Source: Orientallactaga sibirica (Eukaryota > Chordata > Mammalia > Rodentia > Dipodidae). From it: 64,000 bases of DNA. The notes under the pieces were generated by a model, which searched no databases, had not been told where the DNA came from, and saw only the letters and a list, made by a program, of their open reading frames with translations. Shown piece after piece: positions 1-11,248 of the stretch. The stretch spans positions 1,488,001-1,552,000 of the forward strand of contig JAEOAD010000603.1 of assembly GCA_036365145.1 (NCBI GenBank), written 5' to 3'. A program made the translations under genes and the position numbers. Numbering within the stretch: the first letter of the stretch is position 1; each line of letters opens with the position of its first letter.

Positions 1-113
1 GGCAGAGGTAGGAGGATCGCCATGAGTTCAAGGGCACTCTGAGACTACATAGTGAATTCCAGGTCCTGAGCTAGAGTGAGACCCTACCTTGGAAAACAAA
101 AACAAAAACAAAA
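1..113 (+). mobile_element. B1-type SINE, cut by window start
   Basis: Right-hand part of a 7SL-derived B1 SINE. It keeps the internal block ggcagaggtaggaggatcgc, the lineage-typical ctgagactacatag, and the end gtgagaccctacctt followed by an A-rich tail. The left end lies before base 1. The same element recurs near full length at 36809, 50253 and elsewhere. Confidence 0.9.
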
Positions 114-172
114 AAACTAAAATAAGGTTTATAGGGAAAAATGTCAGATATGACATAACTAAAAACACATTC

Positions 173-1306
173 TGTGGTGGTTTGGTTCAGGAGTCCCCTA
201 TAAACTTATGTGTTTTAAATGCTAGGTTTCCTAGCTGATGGCCATTGGAAATTAAAGCTTCCTAGAGGCAATGTATTGTTGGGGGTGGGTTAAGAGTGAT
301 TTGGCTAATAAATCCATTCAGTGGAATGGAACTCATTGCTGGAACTGGGAAATAAGTCAAAGCCATGTACAAAAAATGAGTTCAGTCTCCAAGATCTAGT
401 GGCCACCAAATGTGGGCTAGAAGAGAGCCAATGCATATAAAGTTCCCTCCAAAACATATACGGTTATCCCTTCTATCTAGTACTAACTTCTCTCTCCGTT
501 GGAGAATTTGCTTATCTCTTTTTAGGTGGACAACGAACCACACCTCACCAGCTGAAACCATAGAACAACGCAGGGGAAGGGCAAGAATACAGCGCTCAAG
601 GCGATCACAACACCAGAAAAAGGCTGAAGGAGATAAACACAGAGAACATCCAACACCAGTCATAAGCCAGATATCCAGAGACACAGAGGCTCCCAAAACC
701 TCATCAATGAAGCAGAACTAAAATGACCCCAATGTGGCTCAGGGAAACTCGCGGAAGAGGGGGCGGAAAGATTGTTAGAGTCACAAGTTGGGGCATTATG
801 CACAGAGACTGGGGCCTATCCACCAGAACTCTTGAGCAAACTCACAATGCATGATAAACATTCCCCATTGATGAGGGCCCCTTTGAAAGTGGGAGGAAGG
901 GGAGGAGGACAATGGAACCAATACTATGAATGTAAAATCAGAATAATATAAATAAAAAATATATATTGATTAAAAAAAAAAGACCTAAAACAACAAAGTA
1001 TGTGACACAGGTACTGGCCCTATGCCCCCAATGATTCATTTTTTTTTCAATATATTTCAAAAAAAAAAAAAAAGAGTGTTATGGCCAATTTCCCCTTGCC
1101 AGTGTTTGACACACTCTCTTGTTGCTATTGTCCACCTTATGTTGGCCAGGGGATGATATCCACCCTCTTCTCATGCCATCATGTTCCCCTGCCATCATGG
1201 AGAGTCCCTTGATTCTGTAAGCCAAAATAAACCTTTTTTTTTTTTTTTCCCCTAAAAAAACTGCTCTTTGTTGGGTGATTTCTGCCAGCAATGTGATTCC
1301 TAACAC
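173..1306 (+). mobile_element. MaLR (ORR1/MT-like) solo LTR, split by an L1
   Basis: Left part 173-298 opens with tgtggtggtttgg, the usual MaLR LTR start. Right part 1079-1306 carries the LTR end: ctgccatcatgg, then gtaagccaaaataaacc (AATAAA signal) and ctgccagcaatg. The two halves join smoothly once the L1 piece at 299-1071 and one copy of the duplicated aagagtg are removed. MaLR elements are non-autonomous ERVL relatives; this copy has no internal region left. The exact 3' base is uncertain. Confidence 0.8.
299..1071 (+). mobile_element. 5'-truncated L1 (3' UTR only) with possible 3' transduction
   Basis: About 680 bp aligns to the 3' UTRs of L1-B (17030-17500) and L1-C (60310-60990). It ends with AATAAA-type signals and an A run at 972-981. 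After that come about 77 bp not seen in the other copies (982-1058) and a second A run (1059-1073). The whole insert is flanked by aagagtg at 292-298 and 1072-1078, preceded by TT, as expected for L1 endonuclease target-primed insertion. Short frames on both strands here are chance frames in the UTR. Confidence 0.8.
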
Positions 1307-1309
1307 AGT

Positions 1310-2304
1310 GAACTAAAGGAAGATGCAGTTTGACTATTCAAATTACCTGTTGGACTAGGTAGATGGAGAAACCATGTGGAAGACTTGAAGGTGGGCAGTA
1401 AGGAAAGGAACAGCAACAAGAAGCAGTGACTGAATCCTAATTGAATGAAATGAAGAAGCAGCAGATCAAGTCTATGTGAAGATAAAGGAATTCTCAGCTA
1501 AAAGGAATACAAAAGGAAAGATAAGAAACAAAAGCATCCAGTTGGCAAAGGGAAAGGAGATTGTTCCATAATCTGCCAATGCATTCTTCCATGTAGAGCT
1601 GAACCTCCTTCTAATCAGTTTAGTCAAGTTAACAAAAACTACAAGGGTAAGAATACAGGTAAGAGTTAAAAACAAACAAAAAAAAAAAAAAAAACTACCA
1701 GGTAGATACCCAGGCCCTGATGTTTTAAATTTCACTTGTACTTTGTACATTTTGAAGGTATCTTTTACTCATCAAATAGGAAAAGAAATATTCATCTTAT
1801 TAAAATTCAAAAATACTATATTCTAGTTAGAAAGTAACTAAGCAATTAAAAACCACTTAAAACAAATCAGCAGACATTTGGAAACGAGAAACGTGTCAAA
1901 TAAATGCAGAAACAATAATAAAAATAAATTATGAGTTCATTAGTGTTAGGCTATATTTTTATACAGTAGTGGTGGTAACAATTAGATGAGTCATAAATCT
2001 TGGTTCATGATCTGGGATCAAAATTAGTGTATAAATGCCCAAATGTGTTTTATGTACACCTGTGTCTGAGTTTACATGATTGTTACACATCTAAAAATGA
2101 ATGTGATATAACAACTTTTTGCCTCAGCATGGATAGATCTATGTTACCAAAATAAAATAGGAAAATACATATTGAGTAACTGCATGCAATGTGATATATG
2201 TGTCATATAAAATAAATAATATCTTATATATTTGGCATATAAATATCAATGGCAATTAGTTGACTACCTAGAGCTAGGAGGCAATGGTAAAGGATATAAA
2301 TAAT
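1310..2304. other. No gene seen; AT-rich spacer
   Basis: AT-rich DNA with an A run near 1678-1694 and no frame with recognisable protein similarity. No confident repeat assignment. The A run next to ordinary sequence could be the tail of an old retroposon, but no body was recognised. Confidence 0.5.
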
Positions 2305-2309
2305 CACAA

Positions 2310-2520
2310 AGGGGCTGGAGATATCAAAGGTGAAAGGCACTTGCTTCCAAACCTTAATGTCCTGGGATTTGATTCCCCATTACAAATTTAAAACCAAGTG
2401 CAAAATGGTGCATGCATCAGGAGTTCTTATGTAGTAGCAAGAGTTCTTGATGTGCTGTTTCTCTTCTTCCCTCTTTCTCCCTCGTCCCTCTGCTTACAGA
2501 TAAATCATAAATAAAAATCA
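2310..2520 (+). mobile_element. B2-superfamily (DIP-like) SINE, degenerate
   Basis: Begins ggggctggagatatc (degraded form of the ctggagagatggct head), runs through cctgggatttgattcccc (B-box-like) and aatggtgcatgcatc, then a pyrimidine-rich tail ending ataaatcataaata. More diverged than the copy at 2629. Confidence 0.75.
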
Positions 2521-2628
2521 ATAATAAGAAATGATCACGAAGAATTAGTATTTGTTAAATATAGTAAATTGACTTGTGCATTTTTCTAGTGTTTGTTTCC
2601 AGTTATTTCTGTTTAAAAATTTATGCTA

Positions 2629-2841
2629 GGGTCCAGAGAGATGGCTTAGTGGTTAAACACTTGCCTGTGAAGCCTAAGGATCCTGGTTCGAGGCTTGATT
2701 CTCCAGGACCCATGTTAGCCAGATGCACAAGGGGGCACATGCATCTGAAGTACTTTGCAGTGGCTGGAGGCCCTGGCATGCCCATTCTCTCTCTCTACCT
2801 CCTATTTCTGTATCTCCCTCTTGAATAAATAAATAAATAAA
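2629..2841 (+). mobile_element. B2-superfamily (DIP-like) SINE with clear target duplication
   Basis: Head gtccagagagatggct, tRNA-like B box ggttcgaggcttgatt, core ccagatgcacaaggggg, then ctctctctc and an (AAAT)n tail. Flanked by a 17-bp direct repeat, 2612-2628 and 2842-2858, showing L1-mediated insertion. The 84-codon frame across it is incidental. Confidence 0.9.
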
Positions 2842-2858
2842 TTTAAAAATTTATGCTA

Positions 2859-3407
2859 TAAACATTCTTAATTGGATTTTTCTGCTATTAATATACAAGG
2901 ATTTCTTTGAGATATTAACCTGTCTTTGGGAATTGCTGGATCAAAAGATATATGTATGTTTAGCTATATAAGAACATTTTACATTATTCTTATAGTGGTT
3001 GTAGTAATGCATATATTTATTTCAATAATTATATATAACTCCTACTGTCAACATTGTGTATATCTAACTTTTTAGTTTTGCCAAAAAATGTAAAATTTGT
3101 ATTTAACTATGTTTTGATATTTTTCCCTAAGAAGTGATGAAAATAAGGCCCTTTTGTTGGTTATTGGTTTTATGTACTTACAGTAGGTGAATTACTTTAT
3201 AAGTACTCTTGTTTTATATCATGTCATTTGCTCCTGTTGAATTATGGCAAATACTTTTTAGACATTCCAGACTAGTATATGCTGGTTATATACATATGGG
3301 AAATATTTTGCCTGAATTTTAATAATAATAAGATGTACCCTACTAGGAGCTTATTAAGATGTACCCTACTAAGAACATTATAAAGTACTTTTTGCTATTT
3401 TCATCTT
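2859..3407. other. No gene seen; AT-rich unique DNA
   Basis: AT-rich sequence before the L1-A insertion site. A 25-bp unit starting aagatgtaccctacta is repeated in tandem near 3331-3380. Nothing else recognised. Confidence 0.5.
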
Positions 3408-3421
3408 AAGAATTATATTCT

Positions 3422-3830
3422 TGGGGCACAGTGGTGTGTAGTGAGTAGGCCAGACCCCTGTCTCTGGGCTCTTCCCAGCTCCTCCCAGCTCTCTGGTATG
3501 GGTTCCCTGCATGAAGGGTGTACAGGTGGGAGTGAGTAGATCACACCCCTGTCTCCCAGCTCCTCCTAGCTCCCCAGTTCCGGGTGCCCAGCATGGAAAT
3601 GTGTGGGTAGATTCAGCAGTGAGGTGTTAGTAGGCCAGACCCCTATCTCCCAGCTCCTTCCAGTCCCCTAGTTCTGGTAGGTCTCATTGTGCCTTGTTTG
3701 GGGAAGCCTACTCCCTGAGTGAGCTGTGGAATCAGCTGTGTACCACCTTTCCTGTTCACCTGTGTCAGATGGTGCACTGGCAAAGGACAAAACTTGATTC
3801 CTCCTCAATGAAATAAGGAGTCTCCATAAA
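3422..3830 (+). promoter_or_regulatory. L1-A 5' UTR with ~92-bp tandem promoter units
   Basis: GC-richer than its surroundings. Three imperfect tandem units of about 91-93 bp are anchored at 3449 (gccagacccctgtctc), 3540 (atcacacccctgtctc) and 3633 (gccagacccctatctc), each followed by cagctcctcc-type sequence. Tandem monomers upstream of ORF1 act as promoters in mouse L1; the same role here is inferred. The units share no evident sequence with those of L1-B. Confidence 0.75.
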
Positions 3831-4980
3831 ATGGGTAGACAACATTGCAAAAGAGCCAACGAAAGTCAGCAAATTGAGTGATCTCCACCAAGAATGCCTA
3901 CTGCTACAGTGGAAGCCTCCAATGAAATCATAGAGAAATCAAAAGAAATTCATTCCCCAAATGAAAACACAACAATCAATGAGATCCCGATTTTAAAAAA
4001 AAATATCTCTGAACTGGAAGCAAACTATCAAAGAACAAACAATCATATCAAAAAAATTAAATAGAATGGTCTTATGGAGTATTCAGCTTTTAACAGTAGG
4101 CTTAACTTGATGAAAGAAAATGTTAGAACCCTCCAAGGACAGAAATGGAAGAACTCAACAATCTGTTTGTTAATCTTAATGAAAACTTGATCAAATGCAG
4201 GAATGAATTCCAGGAAGCATCAATAAAATCAGAACTCGAACTAAAATTGTACTTCAAAACAGAGATGGACATGATGCAAAACAAAACAACAGAAAACAAA
4301 AATCAAATAGCAATTATTAAAAACCTCTCTAGTGGTACTGATGTGGAAGACAGAACCTCTGGCTTAGAAGACAAGAGAGAAGAAATTGACCAGGAGGCCA
4401 AAATGTTGCTGAGTTCAAAATATCAAGTGAACAGAATATGAGGGAACTGTGGGATACCCTAAAATGACCAAATATCTGGATCATGGGTATACTAGTAGGA
4501 GAAGAAATAAAGGACAGATTCATAGAGACCATATTCAACAAAGTTACTAAGAAAATTTTCTGAATCTCCCAAAAGAGGCCCATCCAGGTACAAGAAGCCC
4601 ACAGAACACAAAACAGAACCAAAGAAGAAACTATCCAAGACATATCATAGTTATAACTCTCAACAATGAAAACAAAGACAGAGTGTTAAAAGCAGCAAGA
4701 GAGAAACAACTCACAACATAAAAGGCAATTCCATCAGAATTACCTCAGATTTCTAAATGGAAACCCTCAAAGCCAGCAGGTCCAGGAAAGGAACACTTCA
4801 AAGTCTAAAGAACTATGCCTTATAACCCAAGCTATTAGACCCAGCAAATGTATCCATCATAATAGATGGTGAAAGGAAAACTTTCCACAAAAATGGCAAC
4901 TCTATGATTATATGAACACAAAGCCAAACCTACAGAGAATACTTGAGGTAATACTCCACACAGAACAGTCAAACAACTAA
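3831..4980 (+). pseudogene. L1-A ORF1 remnant (RNA-binding coiled-coil protein)
   Basis: Starts ATGGGTAGACAACATTGC (MGRQHCKRA), matching the L1-B start MGRPQHKRN. The longest open stretch, 4145-4441 (98 aa), is the coiled-coil part with CRNEFQEAS, EDRTSGLEDKREEID and charged heptads. Later DNA still aligns to the RRM and C-terminal domains of the L1-B copy but is broken by stops and frameshifts. ORF1 protein normally binds L1 RNA as a trimer in cytoplasmic particles; this copy cannot make it. Placed about 100 bp before the ORF2 start, as usual for L1. Confidence 0.8.
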
Positions 4981-5393
4981 TTTCAAAAACCAACAAGAAA
5001 ATCATAATAACCAAAATAGACCAGGTACAAAATAGTACAAAACACAAGAAAACACCAAAACCCATAAAACACCTCATCATGGCAAGGATTAACTCAAAGC
5101 TCATGATAATAACCTTAAATATTAATGCATTTAAGTTACCCATGAGTTAAGGAAGATCAAAAACTGCATGCTCCTATCTGGTGTCTTAAATAAACCCACC
5201 TCACTAAATGTAAACACCTCCTCAAGGTGAAAGGTTGTAAAATGATATTCCAAGCAAATGGAATTAAAAAACAAGTAGGTGTTGCTATAATAATATCTGA
5301 TAAAATGCACTTCAAAAGAAAAGTAATGAAAAAGGACAAAGAAGGCCACTTCATACTCATCAAGGGAATGATTCAACATAAGCACATCACAAT

Positions 5394-5434
<41 letters not shown>

Positions 5435-6459
5435 CAAACACAGGTGCACCATAGGTTATGAAACAAAATCTACCCTACAATAAAACAAAAACAAATGCCA
5501 ACACTATCATAGTCAGAGACTTCAACACTTCACTATCATCAATAGATAGATCATCCAAGCAGAAAATCAACAGGGAAATAATAAAGCTGAAAAATATTGT
5601 AGATCAACTAGACATAACAGAAATCTCCACCCCAACTCTATAGAATACACATTAACCTCAGCAGTCCATGTAACCTTCTCCAAAATTGACTATATATTAG
5701 GCCATAAAGTGTGCCTCCATAAATTCAGGAAACTTGAAGTAAACTCCTGCATCATATAAGATCATAATGCTTTAAAGCTAGAAATTAACAAGAGACACAT
5801 CAAATACTCTACCAGCTCCTAGATACTAAACAACACACTTTTAAACAATGAATGGGTTATGGAAGAAATTTTTTTTAAATGTAAAGTGCCTGGAATTGGA
5901 TGATAATGAAAACACAACCTACAAAAACTTATAGGACACAATGAAGGCAGCTCAAAGAGGAAAAATCATTGCCCTAAATGCCTTCATTACAAATATAGAG
6001 AGATCTCAAATTAATAACCTGATTGTCTACCTAAAGGCATTGGAAAAACAAGAAGAATCCAACCTGAAGGGCTCCGTATGGAAAGAAATAATCAAGATTA
6101 GGGCAGAAAATAATTAATCGGAAACTAAGAAAACAATTTTTAAAGTTGACGAAATGAAGAGCTGGTTCTTTCAAAAAAATAAACAGATTGACAAACCCCT
6201 TGCCAATTTGATCAACAAAGAAAATAGAAGACTCAACAAAATCAAAAATGAAAAAGGAGAGTTCCCAACAGATATAAATGAAATTGGAAGAATCATCAGG
6301 GCACACTTCCAAAACCTCTTCTCTACAAAACTGAATAATCTGGAAGAAATGGATGAATTCCTAGGCACATACCACCTACCAAAACTAAACTCAGAGCACA
6401 TTCATCTTTTAACAAACCTATCACATCCATGGAGATTGAAAAGGTAATTAAAAACCTCC

Positions 6460-6855
6460 TGTGGTAGTTTGAGTATATGTCCCCCAATATATTCAGTGTT
6501 TTACTAGTTATATAGTTTGCATCTGTAATCATCTTGCTAGAGGCAATGTCACTGGGGGCTGGTCTTAAGGTGTTAATGTTGTGGGTTTGAGATTCCATTG
6601 TAAAGATATGCAAATGTGCCTAGCAGGAGTTCCTGAAGTGTGCTGTGTGACCTTTTGGCTGCAGTTTTGCTCTGCTTGCTGTGGTGGCTGGTTGGCTTTT
6701 TGCTCTCTCTGCTTGGCCCTGTGGAAAGCAGGCCGCTTCTCCTGCCATTATGGAACTTCCCCTGGATATGTGAGCTTCAATAAATAATATCCCTTCCTCC
6801 ATAACTGTGCCTGGTCTGGAAGTTCATCTCAGTGAACCTGAAGCTGTCTGCTACA
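6460..6855 (+). repeat. MaLR 5' LTR
   Basis: 396 bp, TG...CA. Carries ttcaataaataatatccc (polyadenylation signal AATAAA) near 6778. Differs from the 3' LTR at six positions by eye: gagatt/gagttt, tctgctt/tctgttt, ggccgc/ggccac, ggatatg/ggatctg and two in cagtgaa/caataaa. Confidence 0.93.
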
Positions 6856-8083
6856 GTAAAGTGGTACCAGAAGTGGGGTGAGATGAACCTGACCGTGTGG
6901 ATATTCGTCTTTTGGAAGGTTTGTTTTGGAGGAATGGGCATGGACTTGGTGCTTACAACTAAAGATGCCTTCTGGAATGGTAAGCCAAGTTTTATGGACT
7001 ATTCTGATGAGAGTTTGAGAATGCTAAGTGCAGATAGTACTGAACTTCGAGGCTTGGCTTATGAGATTTCTAAGGGGAAGGAAAGACTACAAAGGACTTT
7101 GTTGGAACTGGGCTACTGGCATAAGGAATGGCTACGTTCTGCTATCCAGGCCCAGAAAGTTTAATCAAGATTAAATTTGTAATGGACTGATATGCTTGGC
7201 TGAAGATATCGGACTGAGATTTTAAGATTTTAAGTTGGAAAACCTCAAACAAGTTAAAACAGAGACACTAAGACTGGTTTTAGGTTACTGGAGCTGCTAT
7301 TGTCAACTCATTAGCAATCTTAAGGAAGATGAAAGGAAGGTGGCCTGACTTGATTTACATTAAAACAATGGAGAGGATGCCTGAGGAAAGACTGTTAAAA
7401 ATACAAATTCTTGGAAAGAGCTGACTGGAGAAAAAAATCTGCTTTTCAAGGCTATGATTTATTTTGTCCCTGGATTAAGAATATGGCTGTGTCCTGCACA
7501 CCTGGTATTAGTTTTAAAAATATGAAAAATGCATAGAATGGTCATAAATTGCACACAGTTCCAGGAGCCGCTGCTGAGATGCAGCATGAGGCAGGGCATG
7601 AAGACCCTCAGGAATAGGCTGTAAGAGCCTTTTGGAAGATGGACCGTGGTTTACATGGAGACCTAAAGATGTTTTGGATATACCAGGACTGTACAAAAAG
7701 ACTACCATGGAGTGCAGTGTTGACATGGGATGAAAGTTTTCCCTGGCAACTCTGCCCAGCTGGAGGGGCAGAATTGGAAAACCTAGAGACTGTCAGTCTC
7801 TGGTTATATTAAACTTAAACTACAAAAGTTTGATGATGGCTGATGATGGTTGAGTTTGCATTATTCTAGTCTCTCCTTGCTATTCCTTATACAGTTAAAA
7901 TGTTTACTCTGTGCCTTTACATATTGAAAGTATTTAACTTGTTTGATTTTACAGGACTCACTATCTTAAGTTGGTCAAGACTGTGAAAACCTTTGAAATT
8001 AAACTGAATACAATTTACAATATGTAATAGTTATAAATCTATTGGGGGCCAAGAACTAAATATATTGGGGGCCAGGGGCAGAA

Positions 8084-8479
8084 TGTGGTAGTTTGAGTAT
8101 ATGTCCCCCAATATATTCAGTGTTTTACTAGTTATATAGTTTGCATCTGTAATCATCTTGCTAGAGGCAATGTCACTGGGGGCTGGTCTTAAGGTGTTAA
8201 TGTTGTGGGTTTGAGTTTCCATTGTAAAGATATGCAAATGTGCCTAGCAGGAGTTCCTGAAGTGTGCTGTGTGACCTTTTGGCTGCAGTTTTGCTCTGTT
8301 TGCTGTGGTGGCTGGTTGGCTTTTTGCTCTCTCTGCTTGGCCCTGTGGAAAGCAGGCCACTTCTCCTGCCATTATGGAACTTCCCCTGGATCTGTGAGCT
8401 TCAATAAATAATATCCCTTCCTCCATAACTGTGCCTGGTCTGGAAGTTCATCTCAATAAACCTGAAGCTGTCTGCTACA
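8084..8479 (+). repeat. MaLR 3' LTR
   Basis: Same length and ends as the 5' LTR. Six substitutions and no indels in 396 bp (about 1.5%) mark the insertion as recent relative to the host L1-A. Confidence 0.93.
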
Positions 8480-10507
8480 CCTCCCAAAAAAGAAAAGTCA
8501 TGCACCAGACAGCTTATTAGCAGAATTCTATCAAACTTTCTTTGAAGAAATGAAACCAATTTTTCTCACACTGTTTCACATAATCAAAGACCAGGGAATC
8601 CTTTGTGACTCAACCTGAAAATCAGAGAGAGAAAAAAAAAAAAAAAAAAAAAAAAAAAACTATAGGCCTATGTCCCTGATGAACTTTTATGCAAAGATCC
8701 TGAACAAAATGATTGGAAAACAAATTCAAGAACACATCAAAAGCATTATCAGCCTTTAAACAATTAAGCTTTATCTGAGGGGTGCAGGGATGGTTCAACA
8801 TATGGAAATTGGTAAACATAGCACACCACATAAATAAACTTAACCATAAGAACCACATGATCATCTTGATTGATGCAGAGAAGGCCTTTGACAAAACACA
8901 AAACCCCTTCATGATCAAAACACTGGAAAGAATAGGCAAGGAGGGTTTATATCTCAACCCAATAAAGGCTATATAAAAACACAAAAAGCCCAAATAATAA
9001 TGAAGAAACACTCAAGGAGATCCCACTGAGATTGGGAACAAGACAGGGGTGCCCACTCTCACCATTGCTTACAACATAGTACTAGAAGTACTAGCCCAAG
9101 CAATAAGACAGGAGAAAAAAATAAAAGGAATTCAAACTGAAGAGGAAGATGGTAAGTTAACTCTATTTGCAGGTGACATGATCTTATGTAGAAGTGACCT
9201 GAAAGTCTCTGTCTTAAAACTGAAAATGATAAATTCCTTCAGCAAAGTGGCAAGATACAAAATCAATTCACAAAATCAGTAGCTTTTCTATTTGCAAAGG
9301 AGAAATATATAGAGAAAGAAATCAGTGGGGCTATCCCATTTTCAATAGCAACAAAAAAATTAAATACCATAAAATATCAGTAACCAAGGATGTGAAAGAC
9401 CTATATAATGAAAAATTGAAAAAAATCAAGAAAGAAATCAAGGAGGACTTGAGAAGATGGAAAGATCTCCTATGCTCCTGGATAGGTAGATTTAATATTG
9501 TGAAAATGGCAATTCTGCCAAAAGCAATATATAGATTTAATGGAATACCAACAAAAATACCAGAATCAGTCTCCATAGAGATTGAAAAATGATCTCAAAA
9601 TTCATATGGTATGTCAGAAGGCCTTGGATATCCAGATATATCCTCAGGTAATTGGATATCCAGATATATCCTCAGGTAAACAACAACAACAAAATAAAAA
9701 TAAATAAAAATAAACCTCTAGTGGTATGGTATGACCATGCCTGACCTACAGCTGTATTACAAAGCAATAGTAACTAAAACAGCCTTGTACTGGAATAAAA
9801 ACAGAAACATAAATCAATGGAACATAATTGAAGACTCAGACCTTAGATCAAGTAACTACAGCTACTTGATCTTTGACAAAGGTGCCAATAATGTAGACTG
9901 AAGAAAAGACAGCATCTCCAATAAATGCTGTTGGCCAAATTGGATGGCCATATGAAGAAAAATGAAATTAGACCTGCTCATTTGGCCATACACAAAACTC
10001 AAATACAAATGGATTAAAGACCTGAAACACTTCAACCACTGGGTAAAAAAATAGAAGGAACTCTCCATGCTATAACACTGGGAAAACACTTCCTGTACAA
10101 ATCTCCAGTAGCCCAGGAAACTAAACAAGCACTCAAACAATGGGATCTCATAAAGCTAAAAAGCTTTTGCATAAACATAGAAGAAGCAGAACTAGTAAAT
10201 TACTCACTGAATGGGAGAAAATCTTTACCCACTATATCACTGATAGTAGCCTAATATAAAGAATCTACAAAAAAAAAAAAAAAAAAAAAAAAACTCAAAA
10301 AACTAAACAATAAAACAATCAAACAACCTCTTCCAAGAGTGGGGCAGATAACTGAATATGGAGTTCTCAGATGAAGAATTACAAATGACTAACATACACT
10401 GAAGAAAATGTTCAACATCCCAACAATTAGGAAAATGCAAATTAACACAACTATGAGATTCCATCTTACTGCAGTAAGGAGAGCAAACATTAAAAAAATC
10501 AAATGAG

Positions 10508-10663
10508 AGCCGGGCATGGTGGTGCACACCTTTAATCCTAGCACTTGGGAGGTAGAGGTAGGAGGATCTCCAAGAGTTCTAGGGCACCCTGAGACTACAT
10601 AATTAATTCCAGGTCAGCCTGGACCAGAGTGAGACCCTACCTTGCAAAAACAAAAACAAAAAC
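10508..10663 (+). mobile_element. B1-type SINE inside L1-A
   Basis: Starts agccgggcatggtgg and ends ccctaccttgc with a (CAAAAA)n tail. Flanked by aaaaatcaaatgag at 10494-10507 and 10664-10677. L1-B begins only a few bases after the right-hand duplication. Confidence 0.9.
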
Positions 10664-10680
10664 AAAAATCAAATGAGATA

Positions 10681-11248
10681 AACTTCCAGTCAAGATGGCA
10701 TCCATGTAAACACACCTCACCTGGCACAGAAGAAAAGGCATGCCCTTTAGGGTTGTTTAGGGTTCATTAAGGTTCAGCAGAGGGCACATTAAGGTTTTGG
10801 AGGTCACATTAGGGTTTGGGAGGGCACTGAGTAGCAAAGCAGGGAATCCTCAGATTCCTATGCTCTCAGGGAACCACTTAGCCCCTCCACCCTCCTTGCC
10901 TGTGGGTAGCCCCACCCACAAGGTCCCTGTACTGCCCCATTCCCCACTCTCTGCCCTGGCAGGGAACCCCTTACATTGGGTCACCATGATGCTTTGCCCA
11001 CCACCCTCTGTGCCTGTGGGTAGCCCCACCTTGTGGGTCCAAAACACCACCCCACACCCCACCCTCCTTGCCTGTGGGTAGCACTGCACACTGGATCCCC
11101 ACACAGTCCCACCACACCTCCACCACCCCCACGCCCACAGGTAGCTTCGCCCACCAGGTCCCCATGCAGCTCCACCCCCAACCTCCTTGCTTAAGACACT
11201 TCAAGGTAAACTACAGCTTCCTACTATAGTTAACAAGATTCCTACACT
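10681..11248 (+). promoter_or_regulatory. L1-B 5' UTR with ~58-bp C-rich tandem units and YY1-like site
   Basis: The first bases include caagatggca at 10691-10700, matching the YY1 core AAGATGGC that sits at the 5' end of human L1. Downstream, tandem units of about 57-61 bp are anchored by cctgtgggtagc at 10899, 11013 and 11071, by gcccacaggtagc at 11133, and by a diverged unit near 10957. The strand is strongly C-rich. Promoter function is inferred from position and from mouse and human L1. The units differ from the ~92-bp units of L1-A. Confidence 0.78.

Larger units (their letters stand above)
6460..8479 (+). mobile_element. Complete MaLR (ORR1-like) element with two LTRs
   Basis: Two 396-bp LTRs (6460-6855 and 8084-8479) flank a 1.23-kb internal region. 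Both start TGTGGTAGTTTG and end GTCTGCTACA. The insert is flanked by the 5-bp duplication CCTCC (6455-6459, 8480-8484), as expected for ERVL-type integrases. The internal part opens with tggtaccagaagtgggg, the usual MaLR primer-site neighbourhood, and a purine-rich tract (ggggccaggggcagaa) precedes the 3' LTR. No gag or pol coding capacity was recognised; a 110-codon frame at 6832-7164 has no similarity I can name. MaLRs are mobilised by other elements' enzymes. Confidence 0.93.
5079..10507 (+). pseudogene. L1-A ORF2 remnant (endonuclease / reverse transcriptase), first part
   Basis: The start region reads MARINSKL..ITLNINAFK, then stops. The endonuclease part survives as short frames, for example 5458-5643 with IIVRDFNTSLSSIDRSS (the usual GDFN has become RDFN), and a stop replaces the QET region near 5190. 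The reverse transcriptase part includes [10 protein letters not shown] (8782-8976) and FAGDM near 9167, where the catalytic FADD has lost an aspartate. A CA microsatellite (5395-5430) sits inside the endonuclease region and the MaLR at 6460-8479 splits the gene. The C-terminal end resumes after L1-B at 17812. Confidence 0.85.

Noticed and set aside
173..1306. 5-bp target duplication for the MaLR LTR at the window start
   Set aside because: The bases outside the inferred ends (cattc and gtgaa) do not match; ends may be off or mutated.
6832..7164. 110-codon frame as a retroviral gene of the MaLR
   Set aside because: MaLR internal regions are non-coding; no gag or pol motif is visible in it.
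10797..11204. Several overlapping 66-94 codon frames near 11 kb
   Set aside because: Produced by C-rich tandem units of the L1-B 5' UTR; proline- and glycine-rich low-complexity peptides on both strands.
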